Shown: piece after piece, positions 8,300-19,502 of the stretch
How the letters are laid out: every line of letters starts with the position of its first letter
How positions within the stretch are numbered: the first letter of the stretch is position 1
Assembly: GCF_003605475.1 (NCBI RefSeq)
Contig: NZ_RAHX01000001.1
Span: 930,001-994,000 of the forward strand
Direction: 5' to 3'
DNA: 64,000 nucleotides
DNA from: Aurantiacibacter aquimixticola
GTDB lineage: Bacteria; Pseudomonadota; Alphaproteobacteria; Sphingomonadales; Sphingomonadaceae
Position numbers and translations under genes: made by a program
Notes under the pieces: generated by a model
Database searches by the model: none
What the model was told of the DNA's origin: nothing
What the model saw: the letters and a program-made list of their open reading frames with translations, nothing else

Positions 8300-10216
8300 C
8301 TATTCTCCCACCGGGCTGGGCAGCTGGCGGTCGTTCACGGCGACGCGGCCGCCGCAATATTCGTCGAGGCAATTGCCGATGGCCTCTTCCAGCTCTGCGA
8401 TCTGGAATGGCTGGCCACTGGTCTTCGTCAAGGATTGCGCGGCGATCAGATATTGGTCGCGCAGCACGGTCTTGAACTGACCGGTATTCATTTCGGGCAC
8501 GAGCACGTGGTCGAAGCTTTCCAGCAAGGGGCCGAGATTGGACGGCAAGGGCCAGATGTGGCGCACGTGGATATGGCTGACGTCCTCGCCGCGAGCCCGC
8601 GCGCGGCTCACCGCCTGATGGATCGGGCCATAGGTGGAACCCCAGCCGACCACTGCCAGCTTGCCGCCCGCTTCGCCGAGTTCGAGCTGCTGTTCCGGCA
8701 CATCGACGCCTAGCACCTTGTCACGGCGGATTTCGGTCATCTTCTGGTGGTTGTCCGGCGAGTAGTCGATGTGGCCCGTATCCGCCGCCTTCTCGATACC
8801 GCCGATGCGATGCATCATGCCGGGTGTGCCGGGCTTGATCCAAGGACGCGCGCCGCGATCGTCTCTCTTGTAGGGAAGCAGCGTCTCGCCGCGCGGCTCG
8901 GTGAGGAACTGGGCCGGGAAGGCTTCGAAATCATCGGGATCGGGCACTTGCCACGGTTCGCTGGCATTGGCGATGTAGCCGTCGGTCAGCAGCATGACCG
9001 GCGTCATGTACTGCACGGCGATGCGGCATGCCTCGATCGCGCATTCGAACGCATCGCCGGGGCTGCGCGCGGCGATGACCGGCATCGGCGCATCGCCATT
9101 GCGGCCATAGACCGCCTGGTAGAGATCGCTCTGTTCGGTCTTGGTCGGCAGACCTGTAGAAGGCCCGCCGCGCTGGCTGTTGACGATCACCAGCGGCAGC
9201 TCGGTCATGATGCCGAGGCCCATAGCCTCAGTCTTCAGCGCAATGCCCGGACCGCTTGACGAGGTAACGCCCAGCGATCCGGCGTAGCTCGCCCCGATGG
9301 CGGCGCAGATCGCGGCGATCTCATCCTCCGCCTGGAAGGTGGTGACGCCGAATTCCTTCAGCCGCGCAAGGTGATGCAGGATCGCACTGGCGGGCGTGAT
9401 CGGATATCCGCCGAAGAACATCTTGAGATCGAGCAGCCGCGCGCCCGCGACCAGGCCGAGCGAAATCGCCTCCGCCCCGGTGACCGTGCGATAGAGGCCC
9501 GGCGCAGTCGGTACCGGATCGAGATGCACCTGCCGCAGCGGCCCGGCGAGTTCCGCCGTCTCGCCATAAGCGTGGCCTGCATCAAGCGCAGCGATGTTCG
9601 CTTCGGCAATGTCGGGCTTGTTCTTGAACTTGCCCTTCAGCCAGTCCTTCAGCGGGCCCCGTGGACGATCGAACATCCACAGCGCCAGGCCCAGCGTCCA
9701 CATGTTCTTGCAGCGCAGCGCTTCCTTATTGCCAAGACCGAAGGGCTTCACCGCTTCCAGCGTCATCGCGCTGATATCGAGCTTCAGCGTGTCGAATTTC
9801 GCCAGCGTGTCGTCGTCAAGCGGACTGCTATCGTATTTCGCCTTGTCGAGATTGCGCTTGGTAAACTCGCCTGTGTCGACGATCACCAGCCCGCCGGGCT
9901 TCAGCGCGGGCAGGTTCACCTTCAGTGCCGCCGGGTTCATCGCCACGAGCACGTCGGGCGCATCGCCTGCCGTATCGATCTGCCGCGCGCCGAAATTGAT
10001 CTGAAAGGCGGAAACGCCGAACAGTGTGCCCTGCGGGGCGCGGATTTCGGCAGGGAAATCGGGAAAAGTGGCGAGATCGTTCCCAGCCAGCGCGGTGGAG
10101 AGCGTGAACTGCCCGCCCGTCAATTGCATACCGTCGCCGCTATCCCCGGCGAAGCGGACGGTGACCGCATCCTGCTGCGAAAGGTCGGCCTTCGGTTCGG
10201 CCGTCTGCGTTGCCAT
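8300..10216 (-). CDS. korA: 2-oxoacid:ferredoxin oxidoreductase, fused gamma-alpha subunit
   Basis: The N-terminal third is the gamma domain (VRFAGDSGDGMQLTGGQF, residues about 20-200), fused to the pyrimidine-binding alpha domain (FFGGYPITPASAILHHLA; QAEDEIAAICAAIGASYAG; SSSGPGIALKTEA). The C-terminal transketolase-like domain holds the VGWGSTYGPI segment. It is 638 residues from ATG 10216, chosen because the preceding in-frame stretch looks non-coding and the protein family starts here. It is the first gene of korAB and is divergent from rppH, so the promoter should lie in 10217-10373. Confidence 0.93.
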   Translation of the reverse strand: MATQTAEPKADLSQQDAVTVRFAGDSGDGMQLTGGQFTLSTALAGNDLATFPDFPAEIRAPQGTLFGVSAFQINFGARQIDTAGDAPDVLVAMNPAALKVNLPALKPGGLVIVDTGEFTKRNLDKAKYDSSPLDDDTLAKFDTLKLDISAMTLEAVKPFGLGNKEALRCKNMWTLGLALWMFDRPRGPLKDWLKGKFKNKPDIAEANIAALDAGHAYGETAELAGPLRQVHLDPVPTAPGLYRTVTGAEAISLGLVAGARLLDLKMFFGGYPITPASAILHHLARLKEFGVTTFQAEDEIAAICAAIGASYAGSLGVTSSSGPGIALKTEAMGLGIMTELPLVIVNSQRGGPSTGLPTKTEQSDLYQAVYGRNGDAPMPVIAARSPGDAFECAIEACRIAVQYMTPVMLLTDGYIANASEPWQVPDPDDFEAFPAQFLTEPRGETLLPYKRDDRGARPWIKPGTPGMMHRIGGIEKAADTGHIDYSPDNHQKMTEIRRDKVLGVDVPEQQLELGEAGGKLAVVGWGSTYGPIHQAVSRARARGEDVSHIHVRHIWPLPSNLGPLLESFDHVLVPEMNTGQFKTVLRDQYLIAAQSLTKTSGQPFQIAELEEAIGNCLDEYCGGRVAVNDRQLPSPVGE

Positions 10217-10373
10217 ATCTCTGTCCTGCCGCGCGCCGCTCCGGCGTCGCCATATGTCGCTGAGTATCGTTGGCCCGAGACCTAGGTTCCGAATTGCTGC
10301 CGCACAATCAAGATTTTCTGTCCGCCGCGCAATAGCTGGCTTTCGCCGCTCCACCGGATTAGGGCGCCGTCCC

Positions 10374-10874
10374 ATGACACGCGAAGATCACCTGCAATAC
10401 CGCCCATGCGTCGGCACGATGCTCGTCAACGCCGATGGAGAGGCCTTCGTCGGCAAACGGATCGACAACAAGGAAGGCGACTGGTGGCAGATGCCGCAGG
10501 GCGGCGTCGACGATGGCGAGGATCTGGACGAAGCCATGCTGCGCGAGCTCGGTGAGGAAACGGGCATTGCGGGCAAGCATCTGCAAATCATCCATCGCAT
10601 GCAGAACGAGGTCTATTACGACCTCCCGCCGGAATTGCAGGGCAAGCTATGGGGTGGAAAGTACAAGGGTCAGCGCCAGCACTGGTATCTCGTGCGCTTT
10701 ACCGGCGATGATAGCGACATCGACCTCGACGCGCACAAGCACCCCGAATTCTGTGAATGGAAATGGGTCGCGCCCAGCCTGTTGCCCGAGCTGATCGTGC
10801 CATTCAAACGCGAGATTTACGAGCGGATCGTTTCGGCCTTTGCGCCGTTAATTTCGGCCGGAACCTCGCGATAG
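10374..10874 (+). CDS. rppH: RNA pyrophosphohydrolase
   Basis: Nudix hydrolase that removes pyrophosphate from 5'-triphosphorylated mRNA, preparing it for RNase E decay. The 166-residue protein begins MTREDHLQYRPCVG. A full Nudix box (GGVDDGEDLDEAMLRELGEE followed by TG) and the RppH-typical WQMPQGG and WYLVRF segments are present. The ATG at 10374 begins the conserved N-terminus; longer in-frame upstream sequence is not family-like. Its last 58 nt overlap the convergent membrane-protein gene at 10817-11299. Confidence 0.93.
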   Translation: MTREDHLQYRPCVGTMLVNADGEAFVGKRIDNKEGDWWQMPQGGVDDGEDLDEAMLRELGEETGIAGKHLQIIHRMQNEVYYDLPPELQGKLWGGKYKGQRQHWYLVRFTGDDSDIDLDAHKHPEFCEWKWVAPSLLPELIVPFKREIYERIVSAFAPLISAGTSR

Positions 10875-11299
10875 CCGATCCGCGCGGCCAGGCCGCTGAT
10901 CGCTCCGAAGACGAGCAGCACCAGATGGACCGATGGGAAGTCGAACAGGTCTTCCCTGAATATCGCGCCGAACAACCAAGCCGTCGGCACCGCTGCCAGC
11001 AGACCGCCTACGGCCCATTTCCACGGCGCGAGCATATCGCCGACATCGCGGTGGATGCCGGTTATCGTAAATACGAGCGCGAGCGCGCTGGGAACGGTGA
11101 AAAGCAGCCCGAGCATGAGCACACCTGGGGCCGCGTAGGAAATCGCAACGACCGAGCCCTGCGCCCCTTCGCCGTACCAAGGCTGCCCGTAGGATACGAA
11201 ACCGAGCCCGACGAGGACGACGCCGCAGCCCAGCGCTATGCCGGCCATGACCGCGTAGAGAACCGCACGTGTTCGAGATCGCTGCATGTCTGCCGACAT
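10817..11299 (-). CDS. Small four-segment membrane protein, unknown function
   Basis: 160 residues, not assigned to a family. About four hydrophobic segments are visible (roughly residues 12-33, 49-78, 90-110 and 120-140), separated by short loops. The C-terminus (EVPAEINGAKAETIRS) is soluble. The hydrophobic pattern argues that this frame is the real one among several overlapping open frames here. It overlaps the 3' end of rppH convergently by 58 nt, and lies 13 nt upstream of the secreted TPR gene on the same strand. Confidence 0.6.
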   Translation of the reverse strand: MSADMQRSRTRAVLYAVMAGIALGCGVVLVGLGFVSYGQPWYGEGAQGSVVAISYAAPGVLMLGLLFTVPSALALVFTITGIHRDVGDMLAPWKWAVGGLLAAVPTAWLFGAIFREDLFDFPSVHLVLLVFGAISGLAARIGYREVPAEINGAKAETIRS

Positions 11300-11312
11300 A
11301 AGGCTACCTGCC

Positions 11313-11810
11313 TTAATTCTGCGTAATCGGCTCGTCCGAGGAGGAAGCCTCCGCCGTCATCACGGGTGGGCCGGACTGGATCGCGGCAGCGAGTTCCATC
11401 GTTTCCGCGCAGCCATCGCCGCACAGGCTCTGCAATGTCTGCAGGTTCGCGCGCGCGGCGTTGAGCGCGCCTTTTTCTACCAGCGCCTCACCCTCGCCCG
11501 CAATCGCGGCAAGATTGTCGGGATCGCGCTCGCGCGCTTCGCGGTAATAGCGGATCGCCTTGCCTTGCAGCCCATCGGCGCGCGCCGCCTCGGCCAGATC
11601 GAGATAGATGGCGGTGTAGCCCGGATCGATCACCAGCGCCGCTTCGAAACTGTCGATCGCCGCCTGCGTGTCGCCGGATGCCAGCATGGCGCGCCCTTCG
11701 GCCACCAGCGCGTCGGCGCGCGGATCGGGGTTGTACGGCGCGGCGTTGCCGACACTCGCGCTCACCGCGACGAACAGGGAAAGAGCGGCAGCTGCGGGTC
11801 CGAAACGCAT
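11313..11810 (-). CDS. Secreted tetratricopeptide-repeat protein
   Basis: 165 residues with an N-terminal signal peptide (MRFGPAAAALSLFVAV, likely cut near GNAA) followed by about three TPR units (ALVAEGRAMLASGDTQAAID, then a LAEAARADGLQGKAIRYYR repeat), so probably periplasmic and protein-binding. The ATG at 11810 is chosen because AAGGA lies 7 nt upstream and the signal peptide begins there. A GTG at 11876 overlapping the methyltransferase stop (GTGA) is the alternative, adding 22 residues. It follows the RsmB-type gene on the same strand. Confidence 0.75.
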   Translation of the reverse strand: MRFGPAAAALSLFVAVSASVGNAAPYNPDPRADALVAEGRAMLASGDTQAAIDSFEAALVIDPGYTAIYLDLAEAARADGLQGKAIRYYREARERDPDNLAAIAGEGEALVEKGALNAARANLQTLQSLCGDGCAETMELAAAIQSGPPVMTAEASSSDEPITQN

Positions 11811-11872
11811 GAGGAATTCCTTGATACCAGACGGAGAAGAGGCGGTTTTGGCGTCCATCTTCTCGCGGCGTA

Positions 11873-13051
11873 TCACGGCTTACATATACGCGCGATGAAA
11901 AATCCGTCCGTGCCGTCATGGGCGGGCGATAGGCGGATGCCCTGCCCGTGCGCCGTGCCGAGCGGGAGCTCCGGCAAGTCGGCGCGCCAGCCGGTATTGC
12001 GAGCGAGGAAATCGTCGATCTGGCCAGCGCCTTCCTCGTCCAGCAGGGAACAGGTGACATAGCTGATATGCCCGCCAGTCTTCACGAGCGTCGCGGCGAG
12101 ATCGAGCAGCCTGGCCTGCAACGCGGTCAGCTTCTCGAGCTCTTCGGGAGTGAGCCGCCAGCGCGCCTCCGGATTGCGCCGCCATGTGCCGGTGCCCGAG
12201 CACGGCGCGTCGACAAGCACGTGATCCGCCCTGCCCTGCCACTCGGCCAGCGCCTCCGCCTCGCGTCCCGGATCGAGCAGCAGCGTCTGCGCAACGGTGA
12301 CGCCTGCGCGTTCAGCACGCGGGCCCAGCTGCGACAGACGGCGGCGATCCGTATCGCTGGCCAGCAGCGTGCCGTCATTGGCCATGGCGGCGGCGAGCGC
12401 GAGGCTCTTGCCGCCAGCACCGGCGCACAGGTCGATCACCGTCTGGCCCGGCTGCGCGCCGACAGCGAGACAGGCCGTCTGGCTGCCGGCATCCTGCACC
12501 TCTATCGCGCCGCTGGCGTAGGCGTCCCAATCCTCGACGCGCGTTCCTGTCGGCACGCGCAGCGCATGCGGCGGCGCGAGCGGTTCTGCATCCAGCGGCA
12601 GTTCGAGCGCATCGCGCTGCGCCTTCAGCGTGTTGACCCGCAGGTCCAGCGGCGCGCGCGAAAGCAGCGCTTCGGCTTCTTCCTGCCCGACACCGGATGC
12701 GATCAGGCGATCTTCCAGCCATTCAGGCGCGATACCACCCTGCGCGACCGGTTCGTCCGCCTCGATCGGCATCGGGCCATACCCCTCGCCGGTGAACAGC
12801 GCGCGCAATTCCTCGCGCTCTTCCGCCAGTCCGAGCACCGCCGCGCGGCCGCTTTGCGGCACGGGGCCGCAGGCGCGGATCGTGTCATAGACCAGCTCGC
12901 GAATGGCGCGCTTGTCCTTCGATCCGGCGAAGCGATGGCCCTTGAACCATTGCGCGATCAGCCGGTCGGCAGGTGGCCCCTGATTGCGCGCGGCGTGAAT
13001 GATGCCGTCGAGGATCTCGATAGCGGCCTGAACCCGTGCGGCGGGGGTCAT
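11873..13051 (-). CDS. RsmB/NOP2-family rRNA (cytosine-5) methyltransferase
   Basis: SAM-dependent m5C methyltransferase, probably RsmB-type (16S rRNA), 392 residues. An N-terminal NusB-like helical region (residues about 1-130) precedes the catalytic domain: SAM motif DLCAGAGGKSLALAAAM, motif IV DAPCSGTGTWRRNPE, and motif VI YVTCSLLDEEG with the catalytic Cys. It starts at ATG 13051, overlapping the upstream small gene as ATGA. The exact rRNA target (C967 or another site) cannot be told from sequence alone. Confidence 0.88.
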   Translation of the reverse strand: MTPAARVQAAIEILDGIIHAARNQGPPADRLIAQWFKGHRFAGSKDKRAIRELVYDTIRACGPVPQSGRAAVLGLAEEREELRALFTGEGYGPMPIEADEPVAQGGIAPEWLEDRLIASGVGQEEAEALLSRAPLDLRVNTLKAQRDALELPLDAEPLAPPHALRVPTGTRVEDWDAYASGAIEVQDAGSQTACLAVGAQPGQTVIDLCAGAGGKSLALAAAMANDGTLLASDTDRRRLSQLGPRAERAGVTVAQTLLLDPGREAEALAEWQGRADHVLVDAPCSGTGTWRRNPEARWRLTPEELEKLTALQARLLDLAATLVKTGGHISYVTCSLLDEEGAGQIDDFLARNTGWRADLPELPLGTAHGQGIRLSPAHDGTDGFFIARICKP

Positions 13052-13287
13052 TCGGACGGCGCGATCGGGCGATAAACCTCGATGTCGGTGATCTGCTCCT
13101 CACACCGCCACACGAATTCGCGGCCCGGTACGCCGTGCTGCGCGACCGCCTCCTCGCGCTCCCGCCCGGCGGCGAGGCACGTCTCTTCATCGATGTAGAC
13201 GCGCTGCGTCACCTGCATGGATCCTTGCGGATCATCGGGGCTCCAGCTCATCAGGATGAGGACGAAGGGAACGAAGACTTCGACCAT
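13048..13287 (-). CDS. Small exported or membrane-anchored protein, unknown
   Basis: 79 residues: a short hydrophobic N-terminus (MVEVFVPFVLILMSW) followed by a polar domain with two cysteines (ETCLAAG and WRCEEQ). I do not recognise a family. It is supported mainly by position: it begins 2 nt after the guaB stop on the same strand and ends with an ATGA overlap onto the rRNA methyltransferase, so it looks like a real member of the guaB-downstream operon. Confidence 0.6.
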   Translation of the reverse strand: MVEVFVPFVLILMSWSPDDPQGSMQVTQRVYIDEETCLAAGREREEAVAQHGVPGREFVWRCEEQITDIEVYRPIAPSE

Positions 13288-13289
13288 TA

Positions 13290-15598
<2,309 letters not shown>

Positions 15599-15704
15599 TG
15601 GAAACTCCGGTCGGTTGGATTTTGCAGCCGGTCCTAAAGCCGCTATCCGGGCGGTCCAGCGAAAAAGCGCGGCGAGGCAGGCAGCGACATGAGAGGGGAG
15701 CGCG

Positions 15705-16553
15705 ATGAGGCTTAATCCGTTCAACACCGGCAACATCAAGGTTCGATCCAGCGGCGGAGGTGGCCGCGCGGGCGGCATCGGCTGCGGCGCGATCGTGATA
15801 GCGGCTCTCGGCTATTTCATCTTCGGCGCCGATCCCATGCAGACCATCGGCATGGTCGAAGGCGCACAGCAGCAAAGCGGCCCCGCCACCAGCGCCAATC
15901 AGAACGAGCAGGAAATCTGCTCTTCCAGCGCCTATGCCACCGAAGCCTGCAACGGCCTGCAGTCGCTCAACCAGACCTGGGCCGCGATCTTCCAGGAAAA
16001 GGGTGTTGGCGGGTTCGAGACTCCCTATCTCGTCCTGCCCTCGACCAGCACCTGGCGCACCGCCTGCGGCACCGGCCAGGCGGCCATGGGGCCGTTCTAC
16101 TGCCCGGGCGACCAGACGATCTATATCGACACCGGCTTTTACGACCAGCTGGCGCGCATGGCGGGCGAAGGCGGCGATTTCGCGCGGCTCTACGTGCTTG
16201 CCCATGAATATGCGCATCACGTGCAGACGATCACCGGACTATCGGGGCAGATCCGCAGCGCGCAGCAGCAGAATCCGCGCCGCGCCAATCAGCTGAACGT
16301 GTTGATGGAGCTGCATGCCGATTGCTATGCCGGCGTGTGGGCGGGCAAGAACCGCAACCTGATCGAATTCGGCGATTTCGAAGAAGGCATGAACGCCGCC
16401 GCCGCCATTGGCGACGACACGATCACGGGCGGGCGGGTCAGCGCAGAGAACTTCACCCACGGCACCAGCCAGCAGCGCATGGCGGCGCTGCGGCTGGGGA
16501 TCGAAAGCGGCGACGACACGCGCTGCGATGCCGAGATTCTCGGCAATGGATAG
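15705..16553 (+). CDS. YpfJ/KPN_02809-family neutral zinc metallopeptidase
   Basis: 282 residues. A short basic N-terminus and one hydrophobic segment (about residues 24-42) anchor the protein; the rest is an extracytoplasmic zinc metallopeptidase domain with HEYAHH (HExxH), a downstream glutamate in MELHADCYAGVWA, and conserved YCPGDQTIYID. This matches the 'putative neutral zinc metallopeptidase' family. The substrate is unknown. It is divergent from the dehydrogenase gene and convergent with the M56 gene, whose stop lies 12 nt beyond its own. Confidence 0.88.
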   Translation: MRLNPFNTGNIKVRSSGGGGRAGGIGCGAIVIAALGYFIFGADPMQTIGMVEGAQQQSGPATSANQNEQEICSSSAYATEACNGLQSLNQTWAAIFQEKGVGGFETPYLVLPSTSTWRTACGTGQAAMGPFYCPGDQTIYIDTGFYDQLARMAGEGGDFARLYVLAHEYAHHVQTITGLSGQIRSAQQQNPRRANQLNVLMELHADCYAGVWAGKNRNLIEFGDFEEGMNAAAAIGDDTITGGRVSAENFTHGTSQQRMAALRLGIESGDDTRCDAEILGNG

Positions 16554-16565
16554 GCGCGGACCCGT

Positions 16566-18443
16566 CTAGGCGTGGGTGCTTGCGCTTTCCGCGCAATCGT
16601 CATCGCGGGTATGTATCATTGCCCGTCCAAAGATCGATGGTCTCATCTGGATGAAGCGCGCTTCCGTGCGAAGCATCACCGCGCCAGAGTGCGGTGTCAG
16701 GGGAGCGGTCAGCCGCGCGCCGACACGCGGCGGGGTCGGCGGCGTCGGAGGCACCATCCTGCCCTGTCGCCCGAAGGAAGCTGCGCGCATTTCCTCCAGC
16801 TCCTCGATAGCATCCTCGATAGCCTCGATCGCGTCCTCGCGCGCTTCTGGCGGGATGCCGGGGTTGTCGCGCATCGCTTCAAGCGCAGCGCGCATGCCTT
16901 CGATCTGCGCCGCGTTGATGCCGCTTTGGCAGATCATGATGGCGCGGCGACCATCGGATAGCTGACGCTCCACGGTAACATCCTCGCCATTGCATTCGAG
17001 TTCATCGGCGAATTCTCCGGTAACGACGGCGAGGCGGCTCGCCTCCATCGCGGTGCGGCGGGCCTGCGCGCCGATGCGCCGCCCGTGTTCGCCCATGCGC
17101 CGACCATATTCGCCCATCGCGCGCCCATGGGCGGCGGCGACACGTGCTTCCTCGGCAGCCTCGCGCGCTTCCCGCGCGCTTTCGACAGCCTGCTCGCTCA
17201 AATGCTCGGTACGTTCGCGAAGTCGTTCGGAGCGCTCGATTGCGCGGTCCGCCGCCTCGCCTTCGAGCACCTGCGTTTCGCCACCATTGCGGCGAATGAT
17301 GCGGCGGATCACTTCGCGCTCACCATCCTCGTCCTGAATGACGCGGACGATGACGCGCTCCTCGCCGTCCTGCATGTCGTCGACGACCACTTCCTGCGTC
17401 TGTTGCCAATCCTGGTCGGCGACCGTTTCGACCACCGGCGTTGCCTCGGCATACGCATCGGATTCGCTCGGCTCCGGCAGGTCCGGCGCGGCGTAGCTGA
17501 TCGACGCGGTCAACGGCAGAGCCAGCGCGGTGGTGGCGAGGGCGGCGATGCCGATGCGGCGGCGGCGGGGAGAAATATCGGTCATGGTGAGGCTCCGTAA
17601 TCTGTGGATGATGGACTTCTCGCCCAGCACCGGACAGGCCATCGGAGCCGCCAGCGCGAGATGCTCACCGGCAGCGAAACCGGCGATAACCTCCGCATAA
17701 CGGGCTCTTTCCGACCGCGCCTGGCCAGCGACGACACGCGCATCACACGCCGCCTCCTGATCCCTGCGCATCGCTCGCCAGCCCCACCAGGCGAGTGGAT
17801 TGAACCAGTGCAAGGCCAATAGCGGCTGGGCCGCAATATTGGCGAGAAGATCGTGACCGCGATGATGCTCCAGCTCATGCGCAATCGCCATGTCGCGGGC
17901 TTGCACATCGATGCGGTCCATGAATTCGAGCGGCAGAGCGACGACGCGGTCGATTATGCCGAAAGCAACCGGCGCGCGCACGGCGGGGATTTCGACGAGG
18001 CGCACCTTGCCCGCCTCCCCCACCGGCCGCGCATCTGCCAGCAGATCGCGGCGCATGCGCACATAGTCGCGAGCCCGCCACGCCATGAATACGGTCGCAC
18101 CGCCCAGCCACAGTGGCAGCAGAAGGTCCGTCACTCCGATCCCTACAGCGGGCGCGGCGATCGCCGCATCGGCAGCAGCGGGATCGGAAATAAGCACCAT
18201 CAGCGGCTCATTCGCAGCGCCAGCGCCTTGCCCTGCCTCCGCCGGACGCATCCAGGCGGGCAGTACGATCGGCGGCATGATCAGGCGCAGCAGCGGCAGC
18301 GCCCATAGCGCATAGGCGATCTGCGGCCCGAAATGGCGCGCGACGGGCTTGCGAACGAGCAGCACCAGCGCGATCAGCACGCCGGTGTAGACAAAGGTGT
18401 CGACCATCCAGTCCGACAGCGAAGCTCCAGCCAGCCCGTTCAT
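16566..18443 (-). CDS. BlaR1-like M56 family membrane metallopeptidase
   Basis: 625-residue integral membrane zinc peptidase of the M56 (BlaR1/MecR1) type. Helices cover the N-terminal half, with the zinc site HELEHHRGHD near residue 200 and downstream DQEAACDARVV. The last helix, about residue 310, is followed by a long charged periplasmic tail instead of a penicillin-binding sensor domain. That tail contains a helical Ala/Glu/Arg segment with 7-residue repeats (GRAMGEY, GRRMGEH, GRRIGAQ). It starts at ATG 18443, overlapping blaI as ATGA. The family model is ligand-triggered cleavage of the partner repressor; the ligand here is unknown. Confidence 0.9.
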   Translation of the reverse strand: MNGLAGASLSDWMVDTFVYTGVLIALVLLVRKPVARHFGPQIAYALWALPLLRLIMPPIVLPAWMRPAEAGQGAGAANEPLMVLISDPAAADAAIAAPAVGIGVTDLLLPLWLGGATVFMAWRARDYVRMRRDLLADARPVGEAGKVRLVEIPAVRAPVAFGIIDRVVALPLEFMDRIDVQARDMAIAHELEHHRGHDLLANIAAQPLLALHWFNPLAWWGWRAMRRDQEAACDARVVAGQARSERARYAEVIAGFAAGEHLALAAPMACPVLGEKSIIHRLRSLTMTDISPRRRRIGIAALATTALALPLTASISYAAPDLPEPSESDAYAEATPVVETVADQDWQQTQEVVVDDMQDGEERVIVRVIQDEDGEREVIRRIIRRNGGETQVLEGEAADRAIERSERLRERTEHLSEQAVESAREAREAAEEARVAAAHGRAMGEYGRRMGEHGRRIGAQARRTAMEASRLAVVTGEFADELECNGEDVTVERQLSDGRRAIMICQSGINAAQIEGMRAALEAMRDNPGIPPEAREDAIEAIEDAIEELEEMRAASFGRQGRMVPPTPPTPPRVGARLTAPLTPHSGAVMLRTEARFIQMRPSIFGRAMIHTRDDDCAESASTHA

Positions 18444-18838
18444 TTCTTCATCTCCGCCAGCAGCCTCTCGATCTCGGCGATATCCTCGGGCGTCAGAGCC
18501 TCGCTTTGCACGAGGTGTGCGAACAGTGGCGCCGCGCGGCCGCCGAACAGCCGCTCGACCAGGCGCTTGCTTTCGGTGCCGACATAATCGGCGCGTTCGA
18601 TGCGCGGGGTGTAGAGGAAGCGGCGGCCATCCGGCTTGGTACCCAGCGCGCCCTTGGAAACAAGGCGGGAGAGCAGCGTCTTAACGGTCGGCATGGACCA
18701 GCCGCGCTGCTTGCATACCGCATCGCAGACATCGGCGGCGCTTTGCGGGCTCCTCTGCCACAGCACTTCCATCACCGCATGCTCGGCTTCGCTGATGCGC
18801 TCCGGCGCGCCTGAGGTCTCATCCCTATTCGCAGTCAT
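18440..18838 (-). CDS. blaI: BlaI/MecI/CopY-family transcriptional repressor
   Basis: 132-residue winged-helix repressor: ISEAEHAVMEVLWQRSPQSA begins the family signature, MPTVKTLLSRLVSKG is the recognition helix region, and the C-terminal half (GLFG-like dimerisation helices ending LLAEMKK) is typical. It is the first gene of blaI-M56. Repressors of this family bind TAC...GTA dyads at their own promoter, and a candidate lies 38-53 nt upstream of the start (18876-18891). Derepression would require cleavage or release driven by the M56 partner. Confidence 0.9.
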   Translation of the reverse strand: MTANRDETSGAPERISEAEHAVMEVLWQRSPQSAADVCDAVCKQRGWSMPTVKTLLSRLVSKGALGTKPDGRRFLYTPRIERADYVGTESKRLVERLFGGRAAPLFAHLVQSEALTPEDIAEIERLLAEMKK

Positions 18839-18875
18839 CGCGGCCTCCCTGACCGGCTTGCTTGTCGGTCGCTAC

Positions 18876-18891
18876 GACTACGCTTGTAATC
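18876..18891. promoter_or_regulatory. Candidate BlaI operator
   Basis: GACTACGCTTGTAATC is an imperfect palindrome: the half-sites GACTAC and GTAATC match at five of six positions around a 4-nt centre. It has the TAC-n4-GTA core of BlaI/MecI operators. It lies in the 115-nt gap between blaI (minus) and the ECF sigma gene (plus), so it could control both. Seen in sequence; binding is inferred. Confidence 0.5.
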
Positions 18892-18953
18892 TGAATGGCG
18901 ATTGAATGCAAATCTGTCGAAATTTTCCGCAAAGCGTGTAACCATGCCTTCGG

Positions 18954-19502
18954 ATGGGACGAATGGACGATCAGACAGATGCCCCGGCAGACACGCTCGA
19001 CCGCCTGATGGCGGCGGCGCGTGACGGTGACGGGGCAGCCTATCGGCAGTTTCTTGCCGAGGCTACCGGCAGAATTCGCGCCATGCTGGTGCGAAAGACC
19101 GCAGGCGATAGTGAACTGGAGGACGTGTTGCAGGAATGCCTGATCGCCTTGCATGAAAAGCGCCACACGCTCGATCCCGGGCGGCCGGTGGGGCCGTGGA
19201 TGTACGCGATCGCCAATTACAAGCTCATCGATTTCTGGCGCAAGCGCGGGCGCAGCCCGATCGTGCTGGATGACGAGGCCGATATGGACGTCGCGGCGGA
19301 AAGCTTCGCCCATGTCGATGTCGCCGCCTTGCTGGGCGAGCTTTCGGACGATCAGGCGCAGGCGATCCGCATGACGCATATTGAAGGCATGACCAACCGC
19401 GAGGCGGCCGAACGTATCGGCATCGGCACATCGGCGATGAAGCTGCGCGTGCATCGTGGAATGCTGCGCCTCAAGGACATTGCGGACGAACAGAAATTAT
19501 GA
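18954..19502 (+). CDS. ECF RNA polymerase sigma factor (SigF-like)
   Basis: 182 residues. Region 2 covers about residues 15-85 (ELEDVLQECLIALHEKRHT, then PWMYAIANYKLIDFWRKRGR). Region 4 is a helix-turn-helix at the C-terminus (IEGMTNREAAERIGIGTSAM, then KLRVHRGM). No extra domains. ATG 18954 and ATG 18963 are both possible starts. The stop overlaps the next gene as ATGA. Pairing with an NrsF-type membrane anti-sigma identifies the SigF group known from Caulobacter, where it responds to metal stress. It diverges from blaI. Confidence 0.92.
   Translation: MGRMDDQTDAPADTLDRLMAAARDGDGAAYRQFLAEATGRIRAMLVRKTAGDSELEDVLQECLIALHEKRHTLDPGRPVGPWMYAIANYKLIDFWRKRGRSPIVLDDEADMDVAAESFAHVDVAALLGELSDDQAQAIRMTHIEGMTNREAAERIGIGTSAMKLRVHRGMLRLKDIADEQKL

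Noticed and set aside
10757..11326. 189-codon plus-strand frame over the 160-residue membrane protein
   Set aside because: Highly charged translation; the minus-strand frame has clear membrane helices.
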